A stretch of DNA of 64,000 nucleotides from the NCBI GenBank assembly GCA_020846935.1, contig JADLCY010000014.1, forward strand, positions 124,001-188,000, read 5' to 3'. Each line of letters opens with the position of its first letter. The stretch's first letter is position 1. Source of the DNA: Gemmatimonadaceae bacterium. Lineage in GTDB: Bacteria; Gemmatimonadota; Gemmatimonadetes; Gemmatimonadales; Gemmatimonadaceae. Under the pieces are notes generated by a model. The model did not search any database. It saw nothing but the letters and a program-made list of their open reading frames with translations, and was not told the origin of the DNA. The position numbers and the translations under genes are program-made. Positions 28,425-37,787 of the stretch are shown here, piece by piece.

Positions 28425-29033
28425 TCAGTACTTGCGAATGACTCCGACCACGATGCCCTGGATCGAGATGTCGTTTTCGTGCACGTAGATCGGCGCCATG
28501 GTCTCGTTGGCCGGCTGCAGGCGGATGCGCCCGTCACGCTCGCGGAACATCCGCTTGACCGTGGCCGAGTTGCCGCCGACGAGGGCGATCACCATCTCGC
28601 CGTTGTCAGCCGCTTTTCGCTCGTTGACCACCACGAAGTCCCCATCGCGAATCTGCTCGTCGATCATCGACTGGCCGCGCACGCGCAGGACGTAATGGTC
28701 ACCCGACCGGCGCACCAGCTCGCGGGGCACGGCGAGCGTCTCGGTGCCACTGATGGCTTCGATCGGGAGACCCGCGGCCACGGCGCCCAGCAGGGGCAGC
28801 TCCACCGCCGACGCGAACGCCTCCGACGGGAGGATTTCGATCGAGCGGCTCTCATTGTATGAGCGCCGGATATAGCCCTTGCGCTCCAGATTCGAGAGGT
28901 GCTCGTGGACCGTCGCGAGCGAGTTATAGTTGAATCGCTCGGCGATCTCCTCGAAGCTCGGGGCATAGCCCTGGTCCTCCGAATACGACTGGAGGAAGGT
29001 CAGGATCTCGCGCTGCCGTTTGGTGAGCGGCAT
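28425..29033 (-). CDS. lexA: LexA repressor
   Basis: A 202-residue SOS repressor/autoprotease. The N-terminal winged helix spans about 1-65 (MPLTKRQREILTFLQSY, NYNSLATVHEHLSNLERKGY). Self-cleavage occurs at Ala87-Gly88 in GAVAAGLP; catalytic Ser122 is in RGQSMIDEQIRDGD and Lys160 in GNSATVKRM. ATG 29033 has a GGAG five bases upstream. Candidate autoregulatory boxes lie at 29098-29132. It is transcribed away from trpC. DNA specificity may be phylum-specific because the recognition helix (SLATVHEHL) differs from the Escherichia type. Confidence 0.95.
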   Translation of the reverse strand: MPLTKRQREILTFLQSYSEDQGYAPSFEEIAERFNYNSLATVHEHLSNLERKGYIRRSYNESRSIEILPSEAFASAVELPLLGAVAAGLPIEAISGTETLAVPRELVRRSGDHYVLRVRGQSMIDEQIRDGDFVVVNERKAADNGEMVIALVGGNSATVKRMFRERDGRIRLQPANETMAPIYVHENDISIQGIVVGVIRKY

Positions 29034-29097
29034 GTAGGCTCCGCAGAAGGACGGAAGGGCAGTCGGGCGCATCCGCTCAGGGATGTGCCCGCCGTGC

Positions 29098-29145
29098 CCG
29101 AACAGGTTCCGAATCGACGTTAACCGAACAGGCACCGAAGTGCAA
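29098..29145 (-). promoter_or_regulatory. lexA promoter with candidate LexA boxes
   Basis: Minus-strand TTGCAC (29145-29140), 17-base spacer, TAACGT (29122-29117). The direct repeat CCGAACAGG occurs at 29124-29132 (in the spacer) and 29098-29106 (near the expected start site). The downstream copy extends to CGGAAC-CT-GTTCGG on the minus strand, an imperfect inverted repeat. The placement is ideal for repression, but the sequence matches neither the CTGT-N8-ACAG nor the GAAC-N4-GTTC SOS box. Confidence 0.45.
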
Positions 29146-29169
29146 GAGCGAACCACCTGGAGGGCCCCG

Positions 29170-29952
29170 ATGGGCGCGCTCGGTCGTCTGACCGCGGCCG
29201 CGTACGAGCGCGCGGCGCGCATCGCCGGACATCGCTCGGCCCTCGAGGCGCTCGCGGCAGGCTCTCCCACGAGGCCGTCGATGTACGACGCCCTTTCGCA
29301 GGGGCGCACGGTCGCCGTCATCGCCGAGATCAAGCGGCGCTCGCCGTCGCGCGGCGCGATCAACACGGCCATCGACGCGCCGGCGCGGGCCTCGGTCTAT
29401 GTCGGTGCCGGCGCGCGCGCGATCTCGGTCCTCACCGAACCTGCGGAGTTCGGTGGAGCGATCACCGACCTCGCCGATACCGCGGCCGGGGTCGCCGCGC
29501 CGCTGCTGCGCAAGGACTTTCTCATCGACGAGGCGCAGTTGCTCGAGGCCCGGGTCCATGGTGCTTCGGCGGCGCTGCTCATCGCGCGCGCGCTGCCGCC
29601 CGAGCGGCTCCGTGAGCTCGCGGCCTGCGCCGTCGCGATCGGCGTCGAGGCACTCATCGAAGTGCGAAGCGAAGACGAACTGGCGCTCGCGCTGTCGACG
29701 TCGGCGCGGCTCATCGGAGTAAACGCGCGCGATCTCGAGACGCTCATCATCGAGCCTGACGTCGTTGCCCGACTGCTCCCCTTGATCCCGCGCGACCGGA
29801 TGGCGATTGCCGAAAGCGGCATGGCACAGGTCGCGGACGTGGAACGCGTGGCTGCGCTTGGCGCCGGTGCGGTGCTCGTGGGGTCGGCTCTTTCACTCGC
29901 AGACGACCCGGCGTCCGTGGTGCAGGCGTTCTCCGGAGTCCCGCGTGCCTGA
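29170..29952 (+). CDS. trpC: Indole-3-glycerol-phosphate synthase
   Basis: A 260-residue TIM-barrel enzyme that closes the indole ring from CdRP. VAVIAEIKRRSPSRGAI holds the catalytic Glu/Lys; LLRKDFLIDEAQLLEA, IGVNARDLETL and IAESGM are conserved. ATG 29170 was chosen because TGGAGG lies six to seven bases upstream and the preceding 29 residues of the longer reading are not family-like. First gene of trpC-F-B-HEAT-HD-A, divergent from lexA. Confidence 0.95.
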   Translation: MGALGRLTAAAYERAARIAGHRSALEALAAGSPTRPSMYDALSQGRTVAVIAEIKRRSPSRGAINTAIDAPARASVYVGAGARAISVLTEPAEFGGAITDLADTAAGVAAPLLRKDFLIDEAQLLEARVHGASAALLIARALPPERLRELAACAVAIGVEALIEVRSEDELALALSTSARLIGVNARDLETLIIEPDVVARLLPLIPRDRMAIAESGMAQVADVERVAALGAGAVLVGSALSLADDPASVVQAFSGVPRA

Positions 29953-30583
29953 GATCAAATTCTGCGGCCTGACGCGACCCGAAGATGTGGCGCACGCGAT
30001 CACCCTCGACGCTGACTATGTCGGGGTGGTGCTGGCGCCGAGTCCGCGACGCGTCGTGCTCGACGACGCCGTTCGGCTTCTGGAGTCGTCCGCGGGGACC
30101 GCGCGGCGCGTGGGCGTCTTCGTGTCACCTTCGGTCGATGCGTTGCAGGAGGCGGTGCGTCGCCTGGGGCTTCACGCCGTGCAGGTTCACGGCGACCTGC
30201 CGCTCACGGTTGGGGAGTTGCGTGGGGTGCTGGGCGTGCACGTGTGGCGAGTGGCTGCGGTGGAGGGAAGCACCATGGCTCGGGTCGTCGGGCCCGAGGC
30301 CGCCGACGTGCTACTCTTCGACACGAGCGTTGGTGGTCGTACCGGTGGCACAGGGCAGCCGTTTGACTGGCGGGCCGCGCGGTCCGGTATCGAGGCATTC
30401 AGAGGTCGGGCGCGCCTCGCCATCGCCGGTGGCCTCACGCCGTCGAACGTCGCCGACGCGATCGGCGCGCTGTCCCCCGACATCGTCGACGTCTCGTCAG
30501 GCATCGAAATCACCCCTGGGATCAAGGATCACGGATTGATGAGCGCATTCGCCGCCGCGGTACGGGCCACGAGGTCCGCATGA
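29945..30583 (+). CDS. trpF: Phosphoribosylanthranilate isomerase
   Basis: A 212-residue TIM barrel catalysing the Amadori rearrangement of PRA to Cd[16 protein letters not shown] has the catalytic Cys; the phosphate-binding strands [12 protein letters not shown] and VDVSSGIE (catalytic Asp in [15 protein letters not shown]) are present. GTG at 29945 overlaps the trpC stop by 8 bases; its own stop overlaps trpB by 4. Confidence 0.94.
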   Translation: MPEIKFCGLTRPEDVAHAITLDADYVGVVLAPSPRRVVLDDAVRLLESSAGTARRVGVFVSPSVDALQEAVRRLGLHAVQVHGDLPLTVGELRGVLGVHVWRVAAVEGSTMARVVGPEAADVLLFDTSVGGRTGGTGQPFDWRAARSGIEAFRGRARLAIAGGLTPSNVADAIGALSPDIVDVSSGIEITPGIKDHGLMSAFAAAVRATRSA

Positions 30584-31767
30584 GTGCACCGCACACCTCC
30601 GATCGGTTCGGCGCGTATGGCGGTCGCTACGTGCCGGAGACCCTGATTCCCGCGCTCGAAGAACTCGAGCGGGCCTTTGACGCGGCGCAGCAGGACGACG
30701 CGTTCCGGGCCGAGCTGGACGATCTGCTGGTGAACTTCGTGGGCCGGCCGTCCGCGCTCACGGCCGCACCGCGACTGAGCGAGCGCGTCGGGGCGCGCGT
30801 CTGGCTCAAGCGCGAGGATCTCAACCACACCGGGGCGCACAAGATCAACAACACCGTGGGCCAGGCGCTGCTCGCGCGTCGCATGGGCAAGCGGCGCATC
30901 ATCGCCGAGACGGGGGCCGGACAGCATGGCGTGGCGACCGCGACCATATGTGCCCGTTTTGGACTGGACTGCGTCGTTTACATGGGCGAAGAGGACATGC
31001 ACCGGCAGGCGCTCAACGTGTACCGCATGCGGCTGCTGGGCGCGGAGGTGGTGCCGGTGCTGAGCGGAACGCGAACGCTCAAGGACGCCACGACGGAAGC
31101 CATTCGCGATTGGGTGACCACGGTGCACGACAGTCACTACATCATCGGTTCGGTCGTGGGACCGGCCCCGTATCCGCGCATGGTGCGGGCGTTCCAGGCG
31201 ACGATCGGTCGGGAGGCGCGCGCGCAGATGCTCGAACGCGCCGGAGCTCTACCACGTGCGGTGGTGGCGTGTGTTGGCGGAGGGTCGAACGCGATGGGCG
31301 TGTTCGCCGGTTTCGTGGACGACACGGACGTGGCGCTGATCGGCGTCGAGGCGGCGGGCGATGGACTGGAAACCGGACGGCACTCGGCGTCGCTCAGCCG
31401 GGGCACACCGGGCGTGCTGCACGGTTCGCTCAGCTACCTGCTGCAGGACGACGACGGGCAGGTGCATCCGGCGCACTCGATCTCGGCGGGACTCGACTAT
31501 CCAGGCGTCGGGCCCGAGCACGCTTACCTAAAGGACACGGGCAGGGCCGAGTACGTGGCGGTGACCGATCGCGAGGCGGTGGAGGGCTTCACGCTGCTGA
31601 GCCGGACCGAAGGGATCGTGCCGGCGCTCGAGACCGCCCATGCCGTCGCGTGGCTCGCCGGTGCCGCGGGGCGATGGATGCCTGACGAGCACGTGCTGCT
31701 CTGCGTGAGTGGGCGCGGGGACAAGGACGTGGCACAGGTGCGTGAAATGAGTATCTTGCCGCTGTGA
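30580..31767 (+). CDS. trpB: Tryptophan synthase beta subunit
   Basis: A 395-residue PLP enzyme condensing indole with serine. The PLP lysine is Lys88 in [34 protein letters not shown] (phosphate loop) and [13 protein letters not shown] are diagnostic of TrpB1. Normal length. trpB and trpA, usually adjacent because their products form a complex, are separated here by the HEAT and HD-GYP genes (3.1 kb). ATGA overlaps join it to trpF and to the HEAT gene. Confidence 0.96.
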   Translation: MSAPHTSDRFGAYGGRYVPETLIPALEELERAFDAAQQDDAFRAELDDLLVNFVGRPSALTAAPRLSERVGARVWLKREDLNHTGAHKINNTVGQALLARRMGKRRIIAETGAGQHGVATATICARFGLDCVVYMGEEDMHRQALNVYRMRLLGAEVVPVLSGTRTLKDATTEAIRDWVTTVHDSHYIIGSVVGPAPYPRMVRAFQATIGREARAQMLERAGALPRAVVACVGGGSNAMGVFAGFVDDTDVALIGVEAAGDGLETGRHSASLSRGTPGVLHGSLSYLLQDDDGQVHPAHSISAGLDYPGVGPEHAYLKDTGRAEYVAVTDREAVEGFTLLSRTEGIVPALETAHAVAWLAGAAGRWMPDEHVLLCVSGRGDKDVAQVREMSILPL

Positions 31768-33473
31768 CCGGCCCCACCGCGTCGTCCCCCGCCGCCGCGC
31801 CCGACGAGGATCGGGAACCTCCGTTTCCACCGGCCCTGGTGGAGGAAATGCTGCGCCTGTTTGCCCGCGCGGTGCGGGCGGCGCAACTCTATCTCCGCAA
31901 CAACCCCACCTACCTCAAGTCCGTGGACGTGGCGCGGGCGTCGTTTGCACCCATCTGGGCGCAGACCGACGAACTGTTGCTCGAGGTGACCGACACGCAG
32001 CTCCGGTGGGAGGGGCGTGTCGTGGCGAATGAGCCCGACAAGACAACCGACGCGTTGCCCTGGGTGCTCTACAAGGACGGACTGCGCGAATTGCGTCTGC
32101 TCAAGGGCGTCGAGGACCAGGAACTGGTTGGGCTGATCGACGTGATCACGCGCGTGCGCAAGGCGTCGACTGATGACGACGATCTGCTCACCGTGCTCTG
32201 GGAGAAGGAGTTCTCCTGCATCCGCTACCGCTACGTCGACCTGCTCGTCGACAGCATGGAGCCCCTGGAGGCCGCGCCCGAGGCCACGGACCATCGCCTG
32301 GTCGATCCCACCCAGGTGCAGGAGCCGCCGCGGGAGGAGATTCTCCCGGCCGGCGTGGTGAGTCTCGACGACTTCAACACCACGCTCTATTTCCTCGAAG
32401 AGCGCGAAGTCGACTACCTGCGGACGGCGGTGCAGAAGGAGTACGATGCCGACCTGCGGGCGAACGTCGTCGCGATCCTGCTCGATACCTACGAGCACCA
32501 GGTCGATGCCACGATTCGCGACGAGATTTGCGGGGTCCTCGACACGCTGCTCGTGAACCTGCTCACCGCCGGCCAGCTCGGGACCGTGGCCGTGCTGCTG
32601 CGCGAGACAGAGGTCGCGGCGGAACGCGCGCGCGACATCACCGAGGCCCAGCAACAGCGGCTGGCGCAACTCGCCGATCGGCTGAGCGAGCCGGAGGCAC
32701 TGAGCCAGCTGCTCCAGTCACTCGATGAGCGGGTGGACGCGGTGGGGCAGCAGGAGCTGAACGACCTCTTCGAGCAGCTCCGCGTGCGCGCACTGTCGAC
32801 AATCTTCGAGTGGCTCGGCCGGGTGCAGACCCCCCGCGTCCGGGCGCAGCTGGAGACGGCGGCGGCCCGGCTCGCCTCGGCGAACACCGGAGAGCTGGTG
32901 CGACTGATCGGGGCGCCCGAACGCGGGGTCGCGATGGAAGCGATGCGTCGGGCCGGCGCGATGAGAACGGCGGCGGCGGTGACCGGCCTTGGACGGATGC
33001 TGCAGCAGAGTGATGCCGAAGTCCGTCACGTGGCGGTGCAGGCGCTGGCGGAGATCGGGAGTCCCGGATCGATGCAGCTCCTGGAGCGGACGATCGACGA
33101 CGCGTCGCGCGAGGTGCGCGTGGCCACGTTGCGCGCCTTCGCGGCGCGCGCGCATCGGCCCGCGCTCAACCGCCTCGAGGGCATGATCCGGGAGCGCAAG
33201 GTCGAAGGCGCCGACCTGACGGAGAAGATGGCCGTCTTCGAGGCCTACGGCGCGATGTGCGGCGATGCCGGGGTCGCGCTGCTCGACGGCATCCTCAACG
33301 GCAAGGGGTTGTTTGGCAAGCGCGACCACGCGGAACTGCGCGCGTGCGCCGCCATGGCGCTGGGTCGCGTCGGAACCGGGAACAGCGAGAAGGCCCTGCA
33401 AAAGGCCTCGGGCGACAAGGAGATCCTGGTGCGGAATGCCGTGAACCGGGCGCTGCGTGGGGGGGCCGCATGA
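31764..33473 (+). CDS. HEAT-repeat protein with a novel N-terminal domain shared with the next gene
   Basis: A 569-residue, mostly helical, cytoplasmic protein with no signal peptide. Residues about 31-130 ([20 protein letters not shown] and onward) align with residues 33-132 of the HD-GYP protein encoded next. A charged linker follows, and from about 330 HEAT/armadillo-like repeats are clear ([55 protein letters not shown]). HEAT arrays usually act as scaffolds. GTGA overlap with trpB and ATGA overlap with the HD gene indicate translational coupling. No enzymatic motif is visible. Confidence 0.85.
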   Translation: MTGPTASSPAAAPDEDREPPFPPALVEEMLRLFARAVRAAQLYLRNNPTYLKSVDVARASFAPIWAQTDELLLEVTDTQLRWEGRVVANEPDKTTDALPWVLYKDGLRELRLLKGVEDQELVGLIDVITRVRKASTDDDDLLTVLWEKEFSCIRYRYVDLLVDSMEPLEAAPEATDHRLVDPTQVQEPPREEILPAGVVSLDDFNTTLYFLEEREVDYLRTAVQKEYDADLRANVVAILLDTYEHQVDATIRDEICGVLDTLLVNLLTAGQLGTVAVLLRETEVAAERARDITEAQQQRLAQLADRLSEPEALSQLLQSLDERVDAVGQQELNDLFEQLRVRALSTIFEWLGRVQTPRVRAQLETAAARLASANTGELVRLIGAPERGVAMEAMRRAGAMRTAAAVTGLGRMLQQSDAEVRHVAVQALAEIGSPGSMQLLERTIDDASREVRVATLRAFAARAHRPALNRLEGMIRERKVEGADLTEKMAVFEAYGAMCGDAGVALLDGILNGKGLFGKRDHAELRACAAMALGRVGTGNSEKALQKASGDKEILVRNAVNRALRGGAA

Positions 33474-34939
33474 CCGGCAACCGCATCACTCCGACCAGCG
33501 CCGCCGGCCTGACCGACTTCACCGGCGATACGTTCCTGCGACGTGCCGGGCGACAGCTCGTGGTCACGATCTACGGGGCGATGCGCGTCATTCGGCTGTA
33601 TCCACCCGAGAACGAGGCGGTACGGCACGCCCTCGACGAACTCGCGACTTCGGCGCGCCTCATCCTGCAGAAGGAGGGTGAGCTGGAGTTCCGTGCGTCG
33701 AGCGAGTTCATCTTCGTGAACGCCACCCGCCTGCGGCTAGACCTCGACAACTACGCGTCGTTCAGTCAGATCCTCTCCACGCTCAAGGCCTGCGGCATCG
33801 GCAGCTTCCGCGCCACCAGCGAGCTGCAGGCGCGTGACTGGCTCGTGTTCCTGTCGATCATCATGGCGGAGGCGAAGGCCGGCAACGAGCCCACCACCGG
33901 TGACCTGCTGGAGAAGCTCGCCGCGGCCGGCGTCACCGCCCTCGATCTCGGGCCGCCGCAGCACGCCGACGACTCGGAGTTCCAGGAGCGCGCGAAAGAA
34001 GCGGCCAAGCGCACCTACGCGCAGTCGGTCGCCGTCACGAAGGACGTGATCAATTCGGTGCGCATGGGCCAGGCGCCGAGCATCAAGAAGATCAAGCGTG
34101 TGGTGCAGTCGATCGTCGATCAGATCCTCAACGAGGAGACGTCGCTGCTGGGCCTCACGACCATCCGCGACTACGACGAATACACGTTCACGCACTCGGT
34201 GAACGTCTGCATCTTCTCGGTTGCCCTGGGTCGCCGGCTGGGTCTCAGCAAGTTGCAGCTCTACGACCTGGGCCTCGCGGCACTGTTTCATGACATCGGC
34301 AAGTCGCGCGTACCACTCACGGTGCTCAACAAGACCGATGGTCTGACTGACGACGACTGGCGCTGGCTCGCGGCGCACCCCTGGCTCGGCGTGCTCGCGC
34401 TGTTTCACATGCGCGGGCAGCAGGAGCTGCCGTACCGCGCCATGGTCGTTGCCGTCGAGCATCACATGAAGATGGACCTGACGGGCTACCCCAAGCCCAT
34501 CCGGCCGCGCGAGCAGAGCATCTTCAGTCGCATCGTGGCCGTGGCCGATGGCTTCGACGCAGCCACCTCTCGTCGCGCGTACCAGACCGTCCCGATGTCG
34601 CCCGCGGCCGTCCTCGCCGGCATGCGCGACAATCCCAGGCGCGGAATGGATCCGGTGGTGGTCAAGGGATTCATCAATCTGCTGGGCGTTTTTCCCGTCG
34701 GCACGCTCGTGGTGCTCGACACGTTCGAACTCGCGATCGTTCACGCGTCCAACCCGGTGCCCGAGGCCATGTCACGGCCCATTGTTCGTCTCGTGAGCGA
34801 CGATCGCGGCAACGTGCTCTACCCGGGACACCTCGTTGACCTCACGGAGCAGGCGCCGTCGGGTTCGTTCAGGCGCACGATCATCAAGACGGACACTCCG
34901 GAACGGTATGGCATCAATGTCGGCGATTACTTCGTCTGA
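33470..34939 (+). CDS. HD-GYP domain protein, possible cyclic-di-GMP phosphodiesterase
   Basis: A 489-residue cytoplasmic protein. Residues about 33-132 share a domain with the preceding HEAT protein. The HD-GYP domain covers about 225-430, with the ligand set His242 (THSVNV), His274-Asp275 (FHDIGKSRVP), His303, His331-His332, GYP at 339-341 and Asp360 (AVADGFDA). HD-GYP enzymes hydrolyse c-di-GMP or cGAMP. The usual HHExxDGxGYP reads HHMKMDLTGYP, so the Glu often used as a third-metal ligand is Met; activity may be altered. No receiver domain. It overlaps the HEAT gene upstream and trpA downstream. Confidence 0.88.
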   Translation: MTGNRITPTSAAGLTDFTGDTFLRRAGRQLVVTIYGAMRVIRLYPPENEAVRHALDELATSARLILQKEGELEFRASSEFIFVNATRLRLDLDNYASFSQILSTLKACGIGSFRATSELQARDWLVFLSIIMAEAKAGNEPTTGDLLEKLAAAGVTALDLGPPQHADDSEFQERAKEAAKRTYAQSVAVTKDVINSVRMGQAPSIKKIKRVVQSIVDQILNEETSLLGLTTIRDYDEYTFTHSVNVCIFSVALGRRLGLSKLQLYDLGLAALFHDIGKSRVPLTVLNKTDGLTDDDWRWLAAHPWLGVLALFHMRGQQELPYRAMVVAVEHHMKMDLTGYPKPIRPREQSIFSRIVAVADGFDAATSRRAYQTVPMSPAAVLAGMRDNPRRGMDPVVVKGFINLLGVFPVGTLVVLDTFELAIVHASNPVPEAMSRPIVRLVSDDRGNVLYPGHLVDLTEQAPSGSFRRTIIKTDTPERYGINVGDYFV

Positions 34940-35708
34940 CCCGCTGTCGGTGCGCTTCGACCAGCTGCGCGCGCGTGGGCGGCGGGCCCTGGTCGTGTAT
35001 CTCACGGCGGGATTCCCCGACCCGGAGCGCTCGCTCGACCTGCTACGCGGTGTGGCTGGCGCCGGCGCGGATGTGATCGAGATCGGGGTTCCATTTTCCG
35101 ATCCGATGGCCGACGGGCCGGTCATCCAGCGCGCGTCGCAGGTCGCGTTAGGCCACGGCGTCGGTCTTGCGAGCACCCTCGCGCTGGTGCAACGCGCGGC
35201 GCTCGACGTTCCCGTGGTCCTCTTCAGCTACCTCAACCCGCTCCTGGCGGCGGGGCCGGGCATGCTCGCCGCGGCAAGGGACGCTGGCGTGAGCGGTGTC
35301 CTCGTCACGGACCTGCCGGTCGGCGTGGATCCCGAACGCGAGGCATGGCTCGGAGGGAGCGGTCTCGCGTTCGTGCGGCTGGTGGCGCCCACCACGCCGC
35401 TCGAACGCATGCGCGAGATCGGACGCCACGGCAGCGGCTTCGTCTATCTGATCAGCCGACTCGGCGTGACGGGGCCGCGTGCGGATGTCGCCGCCGACCT
35501 GCCCGAGACCGTCGCGCGCCTGCGCTCGGCCACTACGCTGCCCATCTGCGTCGGGTTTGGCGTTTCGTCGGCGGCACAGGCCACCGCCGTGGCGCGCCTC
35601 GCCGACGGCGTCGTGGTGGGGAGTGCGATGGTGAAGGCCGCCGAGGACAGCGTGCAGCACGCGATCGACTTCACGGGCGAACTTCGCCTGGCGCTCGATC
35701 ACGCCTGA
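34917..35708 (+). CDS. trpA: Tryptophan synthase alpha subunit
   Basis: A 263-residue TIM barrel that cleaves indole-3-glycerol phosphate to indole. Catalytic Glu and Asp are in VIEIGVPFSDPMADGPVIQ; GVLVTDLPVGVDPE, LISRLGVTGPR and ICVGFGVSSAAQA are family signatures. Two starts are possible, ATG 34908 and ATG 34917, both inside the end of the HD-GYP gene (23-32 bases of overlap). It contains a CGTTAGGC octamer (35146-35153). Confidence 0.95.
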   Translation: MSAITSSDPLSVRFDQLRARGRRALVVYLTAGFPDPERSLDLLRGVAGAGADVIEIGVPFSDPMADGPVIQRASQVALGHGVGLASTLALVQRAALDVPVVLFSYLNPLLAAGPGMLAAARDAGVSGVLVTDLPVGVDPEREAWLGGSGLAFVRLVAPTTPLERMREIGRHGSGFVYLISRLGVTGPRADVAADLPETVARLRSATTLPICVGFGVSSAAQATAVARLADGVVVGSAMVKAAEDSVQHAIDFTGELRLALDHA

Positions 35709-35714
35709 CGCCGC

Positions 35715-37787
35715 GTGCGGCCGCAACTGGTCTCCCGGAGTGTCGGCGTCGCGGGGACGCTCCTGCTCGGTGCCGCGCTCGCGCTCGATCGGCGATGGAT
35801 GGCCATGCCCTGGGCCATCGTCTTCATCGCCGCCGCGACCATTGCCCTGCGCCTCCGTCCCATCCAGCTCACCAAGTTCACCGCGATCACCGGTACCGCG
35901 CTCGTCGCGCTCGCCGGTCCGCTCGGCGTCGGGTTTCCGGCGGCGGCATTGGGCATCGCCCTTGGCGTGTGGTTCTCCGACATCGCGGTCCACGGCAAGC
36001 AGTGGTCATGGGCCGGCGTCAACGCGGGTCGCGAGGTGCTGGTCATCGGCGTCGCCATGGGCTGGTATGCGGTCGTGGCGGCGCGCGGACAGTCGGGCGT
36101 GCGCGTCACGCTTTCGGCCGAGCTGGTGCCAGCGCTCACGGTGTTCTTCGCGACGTACTTCGTGACCGGACGCGCGCTGCAGTACTACACGCTGCTCGCT
36201 CGCGGCAAGCTGACGGCCGATGAGCGCTCGCTGATCCTGCGCTACGAGCTCATTGCATTCGCCGGATCCATCGCCGGAACGCTCGTGGTGCTCTACACCC
36301 TGGAGAACGTGGCGCGCGCGGGCTGGGCGGCCGTGTGTATCGCGCTCGCGTTCGTCGCACTCCTGTTCCGTCGCATCGTCGAGGAGGCGATTGCCGCCGA
36401 GGAGCTCAACAAGATTCACGAGATCGAGCGGGTGGTGAACAGTGACGTGTCCATGTCGGACGCGATGACGCACATCAGCGCGCTCGCACACCGATTCGTG
36501 GACTGGCGCGCGTTCCGCGTGTTGCGGCTTCGCGAGGGCGCCTTGCGCGCGCTGTACTCGACGTCCGCGGGGTACCAGGAAGACGGCGAAGCGGAAGGGG
36601 GAGCCGCCGGCCTTCGCGACCTCGCCATCGCCAGCGGGGAACCGATCGTGGTGCGCGACGCCACGCGCGACCCGCGGGTACGGAGCGCGGCGGATGGAAT
36701 CCGCAGCCGGCTCGTCGCCCCGCTTCGATTCGGGGAGCGCACCCTTGGCATCGTGGAACTCGAGCACCACAAGCGCGCCATCTACGGAGACAAGGAGGTC
36801 GAGTTCGTACGACGTCTCGCCGGGCAGCTCGCAACCGCGCTGCAGATCCAGGACCTGCGGCGCCCGCTCGTCGAGTCGGTGGGTCGCCTCGAACGCCAGG
36901 TGGGGACGCTCAACGTGAGTGCGCGGCAGCTCCGGACAGACGCCGAGTCGGTGGCGCGCCTGGTGGGTGAGATCTCGCGCACGGTGGGGGAGGAGAACGA
37001 AGAGGTCACGCAGAGCCGCGACGCCACCGAGTCGCTGCATCGCGGCATGACGAGCATTGCCGATGATGCGCGCGCGGCCGCGATCGCCAGCGACCGCGCG
37101 GCCGGCATTGCGCGCGAACACCGGGAGACGATCGGTGTCGCGATCGAACGGCTCGATGCCGCCCGCGGATTCGCCGGCGAGAGTACGTCGGTACTCAATG
37201 ACCTCGGCGCCCAGACGCAGCGTGCCATGTCGTTCATCGCCGTCATCAAGGACCTGGCCGAACAGACGAACCTCCTGGCGCTCAATGCCGCGATCGAAGC
37301 CGCGCGCGCGGGGGAGCAGGGGCGCGGGTTCGCCGTCGTTGCCGAGGAGATCCGACGGCTCGCCGAGCAGAGCGCGCGTGCCTCGGAGGACGCGACGCAG
37401 CTGATCGGCTCCCTGTCCGAACAGATGGAGCGAGCGACCAACCAGATGGAACGTGGGCGACGGCTGGTGAACGACGTGGAGTCGCTCAGCGGGTCGGCGC
37501 ATCAGGCGCTGGCGGAGATCCTCGAGGCCAGCGGCGCGGCCGCCGATCGGATCCGCCAGATTGCCGAGGTGTCCCGCGTGCAGGAACGCGAGGTCGGGTC
37601 GGTACGCTCACGCGTCGATCGGATCGCCGACATTTCCCGCAGCAACCGCGGTGGCGCGGTGCAGGTCGCCACGGCCGCGGCGTCGCAGGCGCGCGCGGTG
37701 AGCGAGCTGGAAACTGCCACGCACGATCTGCGTGAACTGGCTGGCTCACTCGGCGCGCTGGCCAGGCAGCTGACCCGTCTTTCGTGA
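35715..37787 (+). CDS. Multi-TM sensor with GAF and methyl-accepting chemotaxis-type signalling domain
   Basis: A 690-residue protein. Seven or eight hydrophobic segments fill about 1-225. A GAF domain lies at about 239-378 ([57 protein letters not shown]). From about 390 a long helical region contains the MCP hairpin tip, with [20 protein letters not shown] and [20 protein letters not shown] at about 505-550. There is no periplasmic ligand domain and no HAMP. No cheA, cheW, cheB or cheR is in the window, so its partner is unknown. GTG start six bases after trpA; overlaps the YqeK-like gene (GTGA). Confidence 0.88.
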   Translation: MRPQLVSRSVGVAGTLLLGAALALDRRWMAMPWAIVFIAAATIALRLRPIQLTKFTAITGTALVALAGPLGVGFPAAALGIALGVWFSDIAVHGKQWSWAGVNAGREVLVIGVAMGWYAVVAARGQSGVRVTLSAELVPALTVFFATYFVTGRALQYYTLLARGKLTADERSLILRYELIAFAGSIAGTLVVLYTLENVARAGWAAVCIALAFVALLFRRIVEEAIAAEELNKIHEIERVVNSDVSMSDAMTHISALAHRFVDWRAFRVLRLREGALRALYSTSAGYQEDGEAEGGAAGLRDLAIASGEPIVVRDATRDPRVRSAADGIRSRLVAPLRFGERTLGIVELEHHKRAIYGDKEVEFVRRLAGQLATALQIQDLRRPLVESVGRLERQVGTLNVSARQLRTDAESVARLVGEISRTVGEENEEVTQSRDATESLHRGMTSIADDARAAAIASDRAAGIAREHRETIGVAIERLDAARGFAGESTSVLNDLGAQTQRAMSFIAVIKDLAEQTNLLALNAAIEAARAGEQGRGFAVVAEEIRRLAEQSARASEDATQLIGSLSEQMERATNQMERGRRLVNDVESLSGSAHQALAEILEASGAAADRIRQIAEVSRVQEREVGSVRSRVDRIADISRSNRGGAVQVATAAASQARAVSELETATHDLRELAGSLGALARQLTRLS

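Noticed and set aside
28115-28537. Open frame with repeating RTGAGRQARALT peptide
   Set aside because: It results from a 45-bp repeat being a multiple of three; it runs into lexA and trpD coding DNA in the wrong frame and lacks a start with a ribosome-binding site.
36006-37502. 498-codon minus-strand open frame opposite the MCP-type gene
   Set aside because: Shadow of the third-position GC bias of the plus-strand gene; no conserved motif.
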